From Desulfomonilaceae bacterium (GTDB lineage Bacteria > Desulfobacterota > Desulfomonilia > Desulfomonilales > Desulfomonilaceae), in the NCBI GenBank assembly GCA_041662605.1, contig JBAZSD010000022.1, forward strand, positions 1-64,000: a DNA stretch of 64,000 nucleotides, given 5' to 3'. Under the pieces are notes generated by a model. It made no database searches and had not been told where the DNA came from. It saw nothing but the letters and a program-made list of their open reading frames with translations. Each line of letters starts with the position of its first letter. Within the stretch, counting starts at the first letter, position 1. Shown here piece by piece: positions 34,542 to 45,500 of the stretch. The translations under genes were made by a program, and so were the position numbers.

Positions 34542-37406
34542 ATGGGGAACGAAGGAGAGATTGACGAGACTGGAAGTAGAGCAAGCGTTCTGAGAGGCGC
34601 CGATGAGGATCAACTCGGGAAGTCTCAGAATGCGCAACCGGAGCTTATGGATAAAACGTCTGAAGCGATCATCCACTCACTTGAGGTTTATGAGATTGAG
34701 CAGGAGATGCAGGATGAGGAACTAAAGACAGTTCAGAGCGCACTGGATCGATCCAAAGACAAGTACCAGGACCTTTATGATTTCGCTCCAACCGGATATT
34801 TTACTCTGTCCCGTCAGGGGCTCATCATAGAGGTCAACCTGACCGGCGCCTCGCTCCTCGGAATGCCCCGCCTAAACTTGATTGGGCGAGGGTTTAAACG
34901 CCTTGTCGCTCCTGACAGCCTCGACCAATGGAATAAACATATCATTGCCGTGCTGGGGGATAAAGAGAAAAAAAGTTGTGACCTTACGCTCAAACGCGAG
35001 AACGGTTCGTCATTCTATGTCCGCCTAGAAAGTATCCGAACGGATACGTCTGCCGAACAGAAAGCGGCTAACGAAGAAACCCACGTAATTAGTATGGTGG
35101 TCAGTGACATCACAGAGCGCAAGAAACTGGAGGAGGAGATAGGAACCACCGTGGCTACGCTGAAGGAGGCTCAACGTCTTGCCCGAATCGGCAGTTGGGA
35201 GCTGGATCTTATCACGAGCCGGCTTTTTTGGTCCGACGAAGTTTATCGGATTTTTGAAATTGAACCTGGAGAGTTCGGTGGCTCACACGAAGCGTTTCTC
35301 GACTTGATTCACCCCGAAGACCGGGAAAGAGTAGATAGAGCTTACGCTGATTCGTTGGCAAACAAGAATCCTTACGAAATAGTTCATCGTCTGCTGTTCC
35401 CGGACGGCCGAGTCAAGTATGCGCATGAACGATGCGAGCATTCCTACGATGCGGCGGGAGTTGCGCTTCGTTCGATTGGGACTGTACAAGACATCACGGA
35501 ACTGACACAGGCGCAGCTACGTCGCGAAAAAGAGCGTGCCCACCTGCGTACCCTGTTACAGACCATTCCAGACCTCATCTGGCTGAAAAATCCCGACGGG
35601 ATCTACCTTAATTGCAATGCCCGCTTCGAGCGCTTCTTCGGCGCCAAGGAGGCGGAGATCGTTGGCAAGACAGACTACGACTTTGTTGACGATGACATCG
35701 CGGATTCCTTCCGCGAGCACGATCGCATCGCCATGGCAGCGGGGAAGCCCAGTATCAATGAAGAGTGGTTAACCTTTGCTGACGATGGCCACCGGGAGTT
35801 GGTGGAAACCATCAAGACACCCATGCACGATAGAGACGGTAGCCTAATCGGTGTGCTGGGCGTCGCCCGCAATATCACCGCCGCAAGAAAAGCAGAGGAC
35901 ACTGCAAGACGTTTGGCGACAGCTATTGAGCAGGCTGCTGAAGCAGTTATCATTACTGACGCTACTGGAATAATTCAATACATCAACCATGCACAGGTGG
36001 TCCTTAGTGGATATAGTCTCGACGAATTTCTCGGACAGACTCCAAATGTTTTCAAAAGTGATTTTCACGGCGGCAATTCTTATAAACAACTTTGGGAAAC
36101 CATTAACGCTGGGAATGTATGGACAGGAAGTTTTATCAACAAGAAAAAAGACGGGACTGAATACCATGAAGACGTTTCTATCTCTCCCGTTTACGATAAG
36201 TCAGATAACCTGACAAACTTTGTAGTGGTAGAACACGACGTAACCAAACAACTTGCGCTTCAGGAACAACTGTTCCAGGCCCAGAAGATGGAGACGATTG
36301 GGATCCTGGCTGGTGGCATTTCCCACGATTTCAACAACCTGCTCCAGCCCATAATGGGATACACGGAGCTTCTTATGATGGGAAAGAAACAAGGAGACCC
36401 GGAACTTGACGGTCTCCAAAAGATATATGAGGCAGGCAAACGCGGAGCGGATCTCATAAAAGGACTAATGATATTTAGCCGAAGGATTCAGCCGGAGTTT
36501 GGTCCTGTTGATTTGAACCATGAGATAGATCAGGTACGGCAGCTTCTGTCTCAAACCATTCCCAAGACTATCAGGATTGATTTGCGTCTCAGCGACGACC
36601 TGAATACTGTCCAGGCAGACCCGTCTCAAATAGTGCAGGTTCTCATGAACCTTGGAGTCAATGCCAGGGATGCCATGCCGGATGGCGGGGAATTGACGAT
36701 TGAGACTGCAAACATTCAATTGGACAAGGAATATTGTAATAGTCATCTTGAAGCCAAACCTGGAAGTTACGTCTTGCTGACTGTTTCGGATACCGGTAAA
36801 GGGATGGACGAGGAAACACTGTCTCACATATTTGAGCCGTTCTTTACTACCAAGGAAAAGGGAAAAGGGACCGGACTGGGACTTGCGACTGTCTATGGTA
36901 TCGTCAAGAAGCATGACGGTCACATCATATGTTACAGCGAGCCTGGAACTGGGACCACGTTCACAATTTACTTCCCTTCAATTAAGACGGAAAAAGACTC
37001 AGACACTCCAACGGATGAGACGGCGATTCCGGGCGGGACAGAGACTGTTCTTATCGTGGATGATGAAGAGGATCTTAGGATTCTTGGGACAACACTTCTT
37101 AACCGCTTTGGTTATCAAGTCATTACGGCCGGTAATGGAAAAGAGGCCGTGGAAGTATACCTGAGGGAGAAGGAGAGGATTGCGCTAATCGTGTTGGACC
37201 TGATAATGCCCGTAATGGATGGCAGGCAATGTCTGGCTGAGATTCTCCGGATCAACCCGAAAGCAAAGGTTATTATAACTAGCGGTTATTCCGAGTGGGG
37301 ACCGGCTGACGGCGTCATGGCGGCCGGAGCAAAGGGATTCGTCGAAAAACCGTATAACATGAGACACCTTCTGGCTACGGCTCGTGAGGTTCTGGACAAG
37401 AATTGA
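34542..37406 (+). CDS. Hybrid histidine kinase B (4xPAS-HisKA-HATPase-REC)
   Basis: A 954-residue cytoplasmic kinase. PAS domains lie at about 75-195, 205-320 (start ARIGSWELDLITSRLFWSDE), 335-450 and 455-570. They are followed by a HisKA of the GGISHDFNN type (His595), a HATPase about 690-815 (GKGTGLGLATVYGIV) and a C-terminal receiver with Asp886 (IVLDLIMPVMDG). The fourth PAS domain is nearly the same as the third PAS of kinase G. The gene ends overlapping the following frame by 4 bp. PAS domains may sense redox state, oxygen or small molecules; ligands cannot be told from sequence. No output domain is present. Confidence 0.92.
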   Translation: MGNEGEIDETGSRASVLRGADEDQLGKSQNAQPELMDKTSEAIIHSLEVYEIEQEMQDEELKTVQSALDRSKDKYQDLYDFAPTGYFTLSRQGLIIEVNLTGASLLGMPRLNLIGRGFKRLVAPDSLDQWNKHIIAVLGDKEKKSCDLTLKRENGSSFYVRLESIRTDTSAEQKAANEETHVISMVVSDITERKKLEEEIGTTVATLKEAQRLARIGSWELDLITSRLFWSDEVYRIFEIEPGEFGGSHEAFLDLIHPEDRERVDRAYADSLANKNPYEIVHRLLFPDGRVKYAHERCEHSYDAAGVALRSIGTVQDITELTQAQLRREKERAHLRTLLQTIPDLIWLKNPDGIYLNCNARFERFFGAKEAEIVGKTDYDFVDDDIADSFREHDRIAMAAGKPSINEEWLTFADDGHRELVETIKTPMHDRDGSLIGVLGVARNITAARKAEDTARRLATAIEQAAEAVIITDATGIIQYINHAQVVLSGYSLDEFLGQTPNVFKSDFHGGNSYKQLWETINAGNVWTGSFINKKKDGTEYHEDVSISPVYDKSDNLTNFVVVEHDVTKQLALQEQLFQAQKMETIGILAGGISHDFNNLLQPIMGYTELLMMGKKQGDPELDGLQKIYEAGKRGADLIKGLMIFSRRIQPEFGPVDLNHEIDQVRQLLSQTIPKTIRIDLRLSDDLNTVQADPSQIVQVLMNLGVNARDAMPDGGELTIETANIQLDKEYCNSHLEAKPGSYVLLTVSDTGKGMDEETLSHIFEPFFTTKEKGKGTGLGLATVYGIVKKHDGHIICYSEPGTGTTFTIYFPSIKTEKDSDTPTDETAIPGGTETVLIVDDEEDLRILGTTLLNRFGYQVITAGNGKEAVEVYLREKERIALIVLDLIMPVMDGRQCLAEILRINPKAKVIITSGYSEWGPADGVMAAGAKGFVEKPYNMRHLLATAREVLDKN

Positions 37407-37465
37407 CAGGAAAAACCTACATGCAAGACCAAGACAAAACCAGGGAACAGCTTATCGATGAATTG
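37400..37465 (+). repeat. Duplicated gene-junction repeat, copy 1
   Basis: Sixty-six bases spanning the end of kinase B and the start of kinase C match 45679-45744 at all but about four positions. The repeat contains the stop codon, ribosome site and first codons (MQDQDKTREQLIDEL in this copy). Confidence 0.85.
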
Positions 37466-40300
37466 CGAAAAATGCGCCAGGTTGTAGCCGATGGGCGCCA
37501 GTTACAGGATCAGCTAAGTTGTAAGGAAAGCGAACTGCGACAAAGCGAAGAAACTCTTCGTTTGCTCATTGAAAATGCGCCTATCGCCATGATCGTAACA
37601 TCTGGGGTGAAACAGACCCTGGAAATGGTCAACCACAAGTTCGAGGAACTCTTCGGTTACACACGAGAGGATGTCCCCGATATCGAACATTGGTGGTCTC
37701 TTGCATTCCCGAAGGCGAACAATTGGCAAGATTTGGCTGAAAGCTGGAATCAGAAAGTTGACGCTGCCATAAAAAGGCAGTCCCAGATTGAGCCTGTCGA
37801 GACAATTGTACAATGTAAAGATGGCTCCATCAGGCATATAAAAGTCAGATTTTCCTCTATTGGACGGCGTAACATGGTTTTCTTCACTAATTTGACCGAC
37901 CGCCGGCTTGCGGAGGAAGAGACTTTGAGAACAAAGGCCTTATTGGATTCCATAATACAACATCTCCCTACCGGAGTTTTTGTTAAAGACGCCGAACGGT
38001 TGAGTTTTGGTATATGGAACAAGACTTGCGAGGACCTCTACGGTTATACGGCCGATAAAATGCTTGGAAAGACAGCCAGGGACATATTTTCTGAATCGGA
38101 AGCCGACAGGTTTGAGGCCCAGGATCGGGAAGTCTTGACCAGCGGACGACTCATGGAAATCCAGGAACAGGAAGTCGCCACTCGCAACAAGGGTGTCAGG
38201 ATCTTGCGTTCAAAAAAGGTTCCAATAATAGATGAGAAAGGTAGAGCCACTCACGTAGTCGGAATATCTGAAGATATAACGGGACTCAAGATGGCGGAAA
38301 AGGAATTGATCTCAGCACGTGAAACGGCCGAACAGGCTAGTAGGGCCAAGAGTTCATTTTTGGCCAACATGAGTCATGAAATTCGTACCCCGATGAACGG
38401 CATTATTGGCATGACTGAACTAGCCTTAAATACCGACATTTCTTCAGAACAGCGAGAATATTTGGAAGCCGTGAAAATTTCTGCGGAATCCCTTTTAAGG
38501 CTAATAAACGATATTCTGGATTTCTCCAAAATAGAGGCCGGAAAGTTCGAATTAGTGGATATGGATTTCAGTTTGAGAGATTCAATTGCTCAGGCCATGA
38601 TGGCCGTTTCCCTGCAAGCCCACTCCAAAGATCTTGAACTGGTCTATCATATTCCTCCTCAAATTCCGGATATTGTAGTCGGTGATCCTGGGCGTTTGAA
38701 TCAAATTCTCATAAATTTGTTGGGGAACGCCATCAAGTTTACCCACAAAGGAGAGGTCGCCGTCGACGTTGAATTAGAATCAGAGTCAGAAAACGAAATT
38801 CACCTGCACTTTTCGATCAGGGACACTGGCATAGGAATTCCGCAGGAGAAGCGGGAAAAGATATTTAATGCTTTTGAACAGGCGGATGGGTCTACAACCA
38901 GGAAGTATGGAGGTACCGGGCTGGGTCTTGCTGTTTCCACGCAATTGGTTCAGATCATGGGTGGACAAATTTGGGTGGAAAGCAAAGTAGGAACAGGGAG
39001 CACATTTCATTTCACCACAAAACTTGGACTCAAACAGGGGCCCTTGCCGCAAAGAGTTCCAGTAGACTTTTCCGAGTTCAGGGATTTGCCGGTTTTGATA
39101 GTAGACGACAACGCCATGAACAGATTTGTGCTTAAAGAAATACTGGCGTACTGGGGTATGAAGCCAGTTGCGGTAGAAAGCGCCATAGAGGCTCTGAATA
39201 CCATGAAAAATGCTCAGGAGGTCGGGCAGCCGTTCTCGTTGGTCATACTTGATTACCTCATGCCCGATATGGACGGCTTTGAATTAGCCGAGCGAATCAA
39301 GCAGGACCATAGTTTGTCCGGCTCAACAATGATCATGCTGACTTCCGCGGGACAACGAGGAGACGCCCGCCGATGCGTGAATTTGGGGATTACGGCCTAT
39401 TGCCTAAAACCCATCAAACAGTCAGAGCTTTTCGAAATCATTTCTACGGCCCTAAACAAGTCATCGGAGGGTGAAAAAAGACCCGCTCTAGTTACTCGTC
39501 ATTCAGTCCGGGAGGGCAAAAGATGTCTTAGTGTCCTTCTAGCCGAAGATAATGCCATCAATCAAAAGCTGGCAACCAGAATTCTCCAGAAAATGGGACA
39601 CACCGTAACGATTGCGGAAAATGGAAGAGAAGCCCTACGAATTCTTGAGAATAGACGTTTTGATATTATCCTGATGGATGTCCAGATGCCTGAAATGGAC
39701 GGTTTTGAAGCTACCGGTTCTATCAGGGAGAAGGAGAGAATTACTGGAGGTCACACCCCGATAGTGGCCATGACGGCCCATGCGATGTCAGGAGACAGGG
39801 AAAGGTGTTTGGCGGCGGGAATGGATGGTTATGTCTCGAAACCGATTAACACACAGGAACTTGTAGAAAATATCGAGGGGTTGGTTGGCAAACGTGAGGC
39901 GGCTTCCGAAGCGCCTTTTGCGGCAGGAAAAGTTGGCGCAATTGTCGACAAAGCGCAATTGTCGGCAAGGGTCGGAGGTGATATGAATCTTCTAAAAGAA
40001 ATAGTGGATCTATTCCTGGATACCAGCTATGGAATGCTGTCCCACGTTGAACATGCCGTGCGTCAAGGGAATGCTGAAGCAATTGAACGGTCTGCGCATA
40101 CCATAAAGGGCGCCGTAGGCAATTTTGCCGCTGACAGAGCTTTTGAAGCAGCGCTGAAGCTCGAGATGATTGGCAGAGAAGGCGCCTTGAGGAAAGCGGA
40201 CCGGGCTTTTACCGATTTAGAAAAAGAAATTAATCTGTTTACCGATGTCCTTGTCTCACTTAAAAAAAACAATTTCCAAGATATTTCACCATGTCACTGA
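37421..40300 (+). CDS. Hybrid histidine kinase C with HPt (2xPAS-HisKA-HATPase-REC-REC-HPt)
   Basis: A 959-residue kinase of BarA-like layout. Numbering from ATG 37421: N-terminal helix (DKTREQLIDELRKMRQ), PAS about 42-164 and 169-292, HisKA His319 in NMSHEIRTPMNG, HATPase about 420-540, receiver 1 Asp611 (ILDYLMPDMDG), receiver 2 Asp753 (LMDVQMPEMDG) and a C-terminal HPt with His893 in SAHTIKGAVGNF. It is the only HPt domain seen in the window, so it could be the exit point for phosphate from several kinases of the array; that is inference. ATG 37421 is used, with AGGA 9 nt upstream; a TTG at 37403 overlaps kinase B. Confidence 0.93.
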   Translation: MQDQDKTREQLIDELRKMRQVVADGRQLQDQLSCKESELRQSEETLRLLIENAPIAMIVTSGVKQTLEMVNHKFEELFGYTREDVPDIEHWWSLAFPKANNWQDLAESWNQKVDAAIKRQSQIEPVETIVQCKDGSIRHIKVRFSSIGRRNMVFFTNLTDRRLAEEETLRTKALLDSIIQHLPTGVFVKDAERLSFGIWNKTCEDLYGYTADKMLGKTARDIFSESEADRFEAQDREVLTSGRLMEIQEQEVATRNKGVRILRSKKVPIIDEKGRATHVVGISEDITGLKMAEKELISARETAEQASRAKSSFLANMSHEIRTPMNGIIGMTELALNTDISSEQREYLEAVKISAESLLRLINDILDFSKIEAGKFELVDMDFSLRDSIAQAMMAVSLQAHSKDLELVYHIPPQIPDIVVGDPGRLNQILINLLGNAIKFTHKGEVAVDVELESESENEIHLHFSIRDTGIGIPQEKREKIFNAFEQADGSTTRKYGGTGLGLAVSTQLVQIMGGQIWVESKVGTGSTFHFTTKLGLKQGPLPQRVPVDFSEFRDLPVLIVDDNAMNRFVLKEILAYWGMKPVAVESAIEALNTMKNAQEVGQPFSLVILDYLMPDMDGFELAERIKQDHSLSGSTMIMLTSAGQRGDARRCVNLGITAYCLKPIKQSELFEIISTALNKSSEGEKRPALVTRHSVREGKRCLSVLLAEDNAINQKLATRILQKMGHTVTIAENGREALRILENRRFDIILMDVQMPEMDGFEATGSIREKERITGGHTPIVAMTAHAMSGDRERCLAAGMDGYVSKPINTQELVENIEGLVGKREAASEAPFAAGKVGAIVDKAQLSARVGGDMNLLKEIVDLFLDTSYGMLSHVEHAVRQGNAEAIERSAHTIKGAVGNFAADRAFEAALKLEMIGREGALRKADRAFTDLEKEINLFTDVLVSLKKNNFQDISPCH

Positions 40301-40338
40301 TCGTCAAAAACGGTATTCCGAAGATGGAGACTGCCGGC

Positions 40339-42447
40339 ATGCGAGACGAAAACAAAACCAGAGAACAGCTTATCGATGAATTGAATGAGATGCGGCGCAA
40401 GGTGGCTGATATTGGTAACGATGGAAAGGCGCAGCGGGTTGACAGTTTAATTGATGACATTACACATCTCAAAATGGTGGAACGAAAATTACGGGAGAGT
40501 GAACAACGCTTGCAATTGGCCCTGGAAGGAGGGGCGCTCGGGTTGTGGGACTGGAACCTGAAGACTGGGCGGGCTATTTGGAGTGAGTGGGCTATACGAA
40601 TGTTGGGGTACGAGTTAGATGAGCTGGATCCGCACGTTCGCACATGGAAAAGAGCGGTCCACCCGGACGATTGGGAAAAGGTTTCAGAAGTTTTGAACGG
40701 GCATCTCGCAGGCCGACTTCCTTGTTTCGAGGCCGAATATAGAATCCAGACCAAATCCGGCGAATGGAAGTGGGTTCAGGCCAGAGGCAAGGTGGCCGAA
40801 TATGACAAAGACGGCAAACCTCAGCGGATAACCGGAACAATGCTTGATATCACTGAACGCAGGAAGGCTGCGGAGGAACTCAGGAACAGTGAAGAGAAAT
40901 ATCGCCGCCTGGTCGAAAATGCCTATGACATAGTGTACACCACGGACCCTAACGGGCGCGTCACCTTTGTGAATCCGTCAGGCCTACAACATATTCGATA
41001 TTCTCAGGAAGAAGTCGTAGGCCGGAATTACCTGGAATTCATTCCTGAGGAATACATGGAGAATGTCGGTAGGTTCTACAGTCGTCAGTTTTTAGAGAAA
41101 ATTCCAGATACTTATTATGAATTTCCCTTTGTGACAAAAAACGGTGAAATGAGATGGTACGGTCAGAAGACTCAACTTCTCATGGAAAAGGACGGTATTG
41201 TCGGATTTCAGTCGATTGCCAGAGACATTACCGACGGCAAGAGAATGGAAGAAAAGCGACTGGAGATGGAACGCAGGCTACTCCATGCTCAGAAAATCGA
41301 AAGTCTCGCTGTAATGGCCGGGGGAATCGCCCATGATTTCAACAACCAGTTAGCGGTAGTTTTGGGCAACCTCGAATTAGCTCTTACGGATCAGACCCTC
41401 GATACCGAGACCCGGCTGAGCATTGAGAGCGCCGTCGAAGCGGCAAGAAGATCGGCGGAACTTTCTAAACAGATGCAGATATACACGGGCAGTACATTTT
41501 ACTACCCTGTGGACGTGGATCTCAACAAGTTGTTGAGCGGAAACCTCAGCCAACTGGAATCGTGTATTTCCGGAAATGTTACGCTCAATTTGGAAAGGTT
41601 CAATTCACTTCCACTCATGAGAGGAGACGCTGATCAAATACAACACCTGGTCATGAATTTGGTGGTTAACGCTTCCGAGGCTATTAAAGATCAGCATGGT
41701 GTTGTGGCCCTTAGAACCGGCGTCATGGATTGCGAGGTGGGGTATTTGAGCCGTAGCCGCCTTGAAGAGAAGCCAACTCCCGGTCGGTTCGTCTTTCTGG
41801 AGGTTACGGACACTGGTTGCGGCATGGACACTGACAATCAACGAAGGCTCTTTGATCCATTTTTCACAACAAAATTTACGGGTCGGGGCCTGGGGATGGC
41901 TGAAGTAATCGGGGTTGTAAAGGGTCATCGTGGGGCCATAATTGTGGATAGTGAGATTGGGAAGGGAACAACAATACGTATTCTGTTTCCTGCGACTAAA
42001 GACGCTCGGGCTTCGACCGCTCAAATCATGGAACGAGTTGAGATTAAGCCGTCACCGACTGAAACTGCTAACCGGCAAAAAACTATTCTTTTAGTTGAGG
42101 ATGAGACAGGGGTTCGCGATCTCGCTGTTAGACGCCTGGATATATTGGGCTACAACACTATCACAACAGCCGATGGCGAGGAAGCGATAGGTCTTTTCCA
42201 AGAGCGCATTAGTGAAATCGATCTAGTCATGCTTGACTTCGCAATGCCCAGAATGAATGGTGTTGAGGCTTTCAAGGAATTCATACGGATCAAGCCGGAT
42301 GTCAAGGTGATCCTTAGCAGCGGTTACACCGAGGATGTCTTACTACAGAACTTTCCCGACCGACGTCCTGCCGGCGTTCTGCATAAGCCTTACAAAATGG
42401 AGGCGTTGAAGGCTAAACTGGATCGTCTGTTAGGGAACGATGGTTGA
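40339..42447 (+). CDS. Hybrid histidine kinase D (2xPAS-HisKA-HATPase-REC)
   Basis: A 702-residue kinase when started at ATG 40339, where GGAGA lies about 9 nt upstream and the N-terminus MRDENKTREQLIDELNEM aligns with those of kinases C and F. An ATG at 40291 overlaps the end of kinase C. PAS domains are at about 55-175 and 185-300. The HisKA His332 is in GGIAHDFNN, the HATPase has GRGLGMAEVIGVV, and the receiver has Asp633 (VMLDFAMPRMNG). The fossil at 33.9-34.5 kb is a decayed sister of this gene. It lacks an output domain and membrane segments. Confidence 0.9.
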   Translation: MRDENKTREQLIDELNEMRRKVADIGNDGKAQRVDSLIDDITHLKMVERKLRESEQRLQLALEGGALGLWDWNLKTGRAIWSEWAIRMLGYELDELDPHVRTWKRAVHPDDWEKVSEVLNGHLAGRLPCFEAEYRIQTKSGEWKWVQARGKVAEYDKDGKPQRITGTMLDITERRKAAEELRNSEEKYRRLVENAYDIVYTTDPNGRVTFVNPSGLQHIRYSQEEVVGRNYLEFIPEEYMENVGRFYSRQFLEKIPDTYYEFPFVTKNGEMRWYGQKTQLLMEKDGIVGFQSIARDITDGKRMEEKRLEMERRLLHAQKIESLAVMAGGIAHDFNNQLAVVLGNLELALTDQTLDTETRLSIESAVEAARRSAELSKQMQIYTGSTFYYPVDVDLNKLLSGNLSQLESCISGNVTLNLERFNSLPLMRGDADQIQHLVMNLVVNASEAIKDQHGVVALRTGVMDCEVGYLSRSRLEEKPTPGRFVFLEVTDTGCGMDTDNQRRLFDPFFTTKFTGRGLGMAEVIGVVKGHRGAIIVDSEIGKGTTIRILFPATKDARASTAQIMERVEIKPSPTETANRQKTILLVEDETGVRDLAVRRLDILGYNTITTADGEEAIGLFQERISEIDLVMLDFAMPRMNGVEAFKEFIRIKPDVKVILSSGYTEDVLLQNFPDRRPAGVLHKPYKMEALKAKLDRLLGNDG

Positions 42448-42532
42448 GACAGTCAAAGGGGCATTGACCCACGGGAGATATAATGGACCTGGATGAGAAT
42501 GGCGATGTCACAAACAGTCTAAGTGGGCAAGG

Positions 42533-45500
42533 ATGAAAAATAAGGATACTACTACAATATTGATCGTGGATGACCAAATCCCAGCGCTCCATGGTATGTC
42601 AAGAATTATGAGGGGAGCAGGATATGAGACGTTGGAGGCGAACAACGGGATAGATTGCCTGAAGTTGGCTGCGGAACACAAACCTGACTTGATTCTTCTG
42701 GATTTAGGCTTGCCGGACATGGACGGTCGGGAGGTTTGCAAGCGCATCAAGTCCGATCCTGAAACCGCAGATGTCTATGTGGTTCTTGTGTCGAGCGCTC
42801 AAATCGGATCCGACCATCAGGCCGAGGGTCTGGAGCACGGGGCGGATGGTTACATCGCGAGACCAATACCGAATAGGGAACTCCTCGCTCGAGTGAATGC
42901 CATGCTGAGGCTTAAATACGCTGAAAACCGATTGCGTGAGAGTGAAGAGCAATTTCGGGGGATGTTCGAAAAGCATAGCGCTGTTATGCTCCTGATCGAA
43001 CCGGTAACAGGAAGAATACTGGATGCAAACAAGGCTGCGGAAAGGTTCTACGGTTACACGGCGTCTCAGCTATGCTCGATGTCTATCCACGAGATCAATA
43101 TGGCGCCACTGGATGAGGTTGAAACCCAACGCAATCTGGTTTCACAAGAGCAGCGACTTGCCAATGGAGAAGTTAGAACGGTGGAAATTCACTCTTCCCT
43201 GATTGAAAAGAAAGAAACTCCTGTACTCTTTTCAATCATTCATGACATAACCGCGCAAAAGCGGGCCGAGGAGGAGGCGCTACGGAACGAAGCTCGTTTG
43301 GAAAAAATTGTTGACATACTCCACTACAAGGCTGATTCAGTCCAGGACTTCCTGGACCATGCTCTTGAAGAGGCTTTGGAACTCACTCAAAGTAAGCTAG
43401 GCTACATTTACCATTATTACGAAGATCGCGAAGAGTTTGTATTGAATACCTGGTCGAAAGACGTGATGAAGGAATGTTCAATCGCAGAGCCTCAGACCGT
43501 GTATCAGCTTGAGAAAACCGGAATATGGGGAGAGGCGGTTCGTCAGCGCCAACCGATTGTGGTCAACGATTTTGAGGCTCCGAATCCATTGAAAAAAGGG
43601 TACCCGGAGGGGCATGCGCCACTGCGCAGGTATCTGACGGTACCGGTCTTCATAGGCGATAGGATTGTGGCGGTGGTTGGTGTGGCGAACAAGGAATCTG
43701 ACTACGATCAGGCGGACATATTGCAACTTACCCTGATGATGGATTCGGTCTGGAGGGGTGTGGACCGCTTGCAGGCGGAAGAGGCCCTGCGGGAGAGTGA
43801 AGAAAGATTTCACACACTTTTCGAGAATGCCAATGACGCCATATTCCTGGTGGACAACGTCAAATTCATTGAATGCAATGCAAAGACCGTTCAAATGTTT
43901 GGCTGCGTGGAGAAAGAGGATATAGTTGGTCATACGCCAATGGAATTTTCTCCGGAAAAGCAACCAGATGGCCTTGCCTCGTTGGAAAAAGCTCTCAAAT
44001 ACATTAGCGCCGCCTTAAATTTCAATCCACAGACATTTTATTGGAAACACGTTCGTAAGGACGGCTCCCCATTTGATGCGGAGGTATCTCTGAATGCCCT
44101 TATTCTAAACGGCAAGGTACAGATTCAAGCAATAGTAAGGGACATCAGTGAACGTAAGCGTTCTGAGCAGGACCTTAGAGAGGCCGAAGAACGGATGAGC
44201 CTTCTGATAGAGTCGGCGCCCATAGCGATAAGAATTGCCACGCAGGGCAGGTATTCCTATGTAAACCCCGCATTCTTGAACTTGTTTGGTTATGACTGTC
44301 CGGAAGAGATCGAAGGGCTTCCGGTTGAAGCCCTGTATGTTGAGAAGGGCAAGCGTCTGATTACCGAAAGGAACGAGAACAGAGCCATGGGGCTTGATGT
44401 GGATCCTCACTACCGCGTGACTGGAATCAGGAAAGATGACGCCCACATTGATTTGGAGGCCTGGGGCAGTCAAATTTCGTATCAAGGTCAGCGTTCCACC
44501 CTTAGGTTTCTCATAGACGTGACTGAGTCAAACGCTCTCCGGGCTCAACTCCTCCAGGCCCAGAAGATGGAGGCGATTGGTACCCTCGCCGGTGGCATTG
44601 CTCACGATTTCAACAACCTACTTCAGACAGTATTGGGATATTCTGATTTCATGCTTCAACGAAAAAAAGAAGGGGAACACGATTACACTGATCTGCAGAA
44701 AATATACAAAGCGGGAAAGCGAGGGGCCGATCTGGTTAAGAGCTTGCTAACTTTCAGCCGAAAGGTTGAAACAAGATATGTTCCCGTCGATTTGAACCAG
44801 GAAATTACCCAGGTGCGACACCTTCTCTCTCGAACAATCCCAAAGACAATTAAAATCGACCTACATCTCAGCGGAGATCTTGAATCAATCAAAGCGGACC
44901 CGTCTCAAGTAGGCCAGGTCTTGATGAATCTCGGGGTAAACGCAAGGGACGCAATGCCGGACGGTGGAATATTGAGCATTGAGACTGCAAACGTTAAGTT
45001 GGACAAGGAATATTGCAGCTCACATCTTGAGGCTATGCCTGGAAGTTACGCCCTGTTGACTTTTTCCGATACCGGCCAGGGGATGAGCAGGAAAACACTG
45101 TCTCACATATTTGAGCCTTTCTTCACTACCAAGGAAAGAGGAAAAGGCACCGGACTAGGGCTTGCGAATGTGTATGGTATCGTTAAGCAGCATAACGGAC
45201 ACATCATGTGTTATAGCGAGCCTGGTCACGGGACGACGTTCAAAATTTACATCCCTTCAATTCATACAGAGAAAGATTCAGGCGCCCCACCAAAGGAAAC
45301 TGCCATTCCACGCGGTACGGAGACTATTCTTCTGGTGGAAGATGATGATGAGATCAGAGAACTAGGCGCAGGACTTCTGAACGAGTTTGGGTATAAAGTG
45401 ATCATAGCCGGCAATGGAAGAGAAGCCCTGAAGACATACGAAAGGGAGGGCGCCAGTATCTCGCTGATCATCCTGGACCTGATTATGCCCGTAATGGATG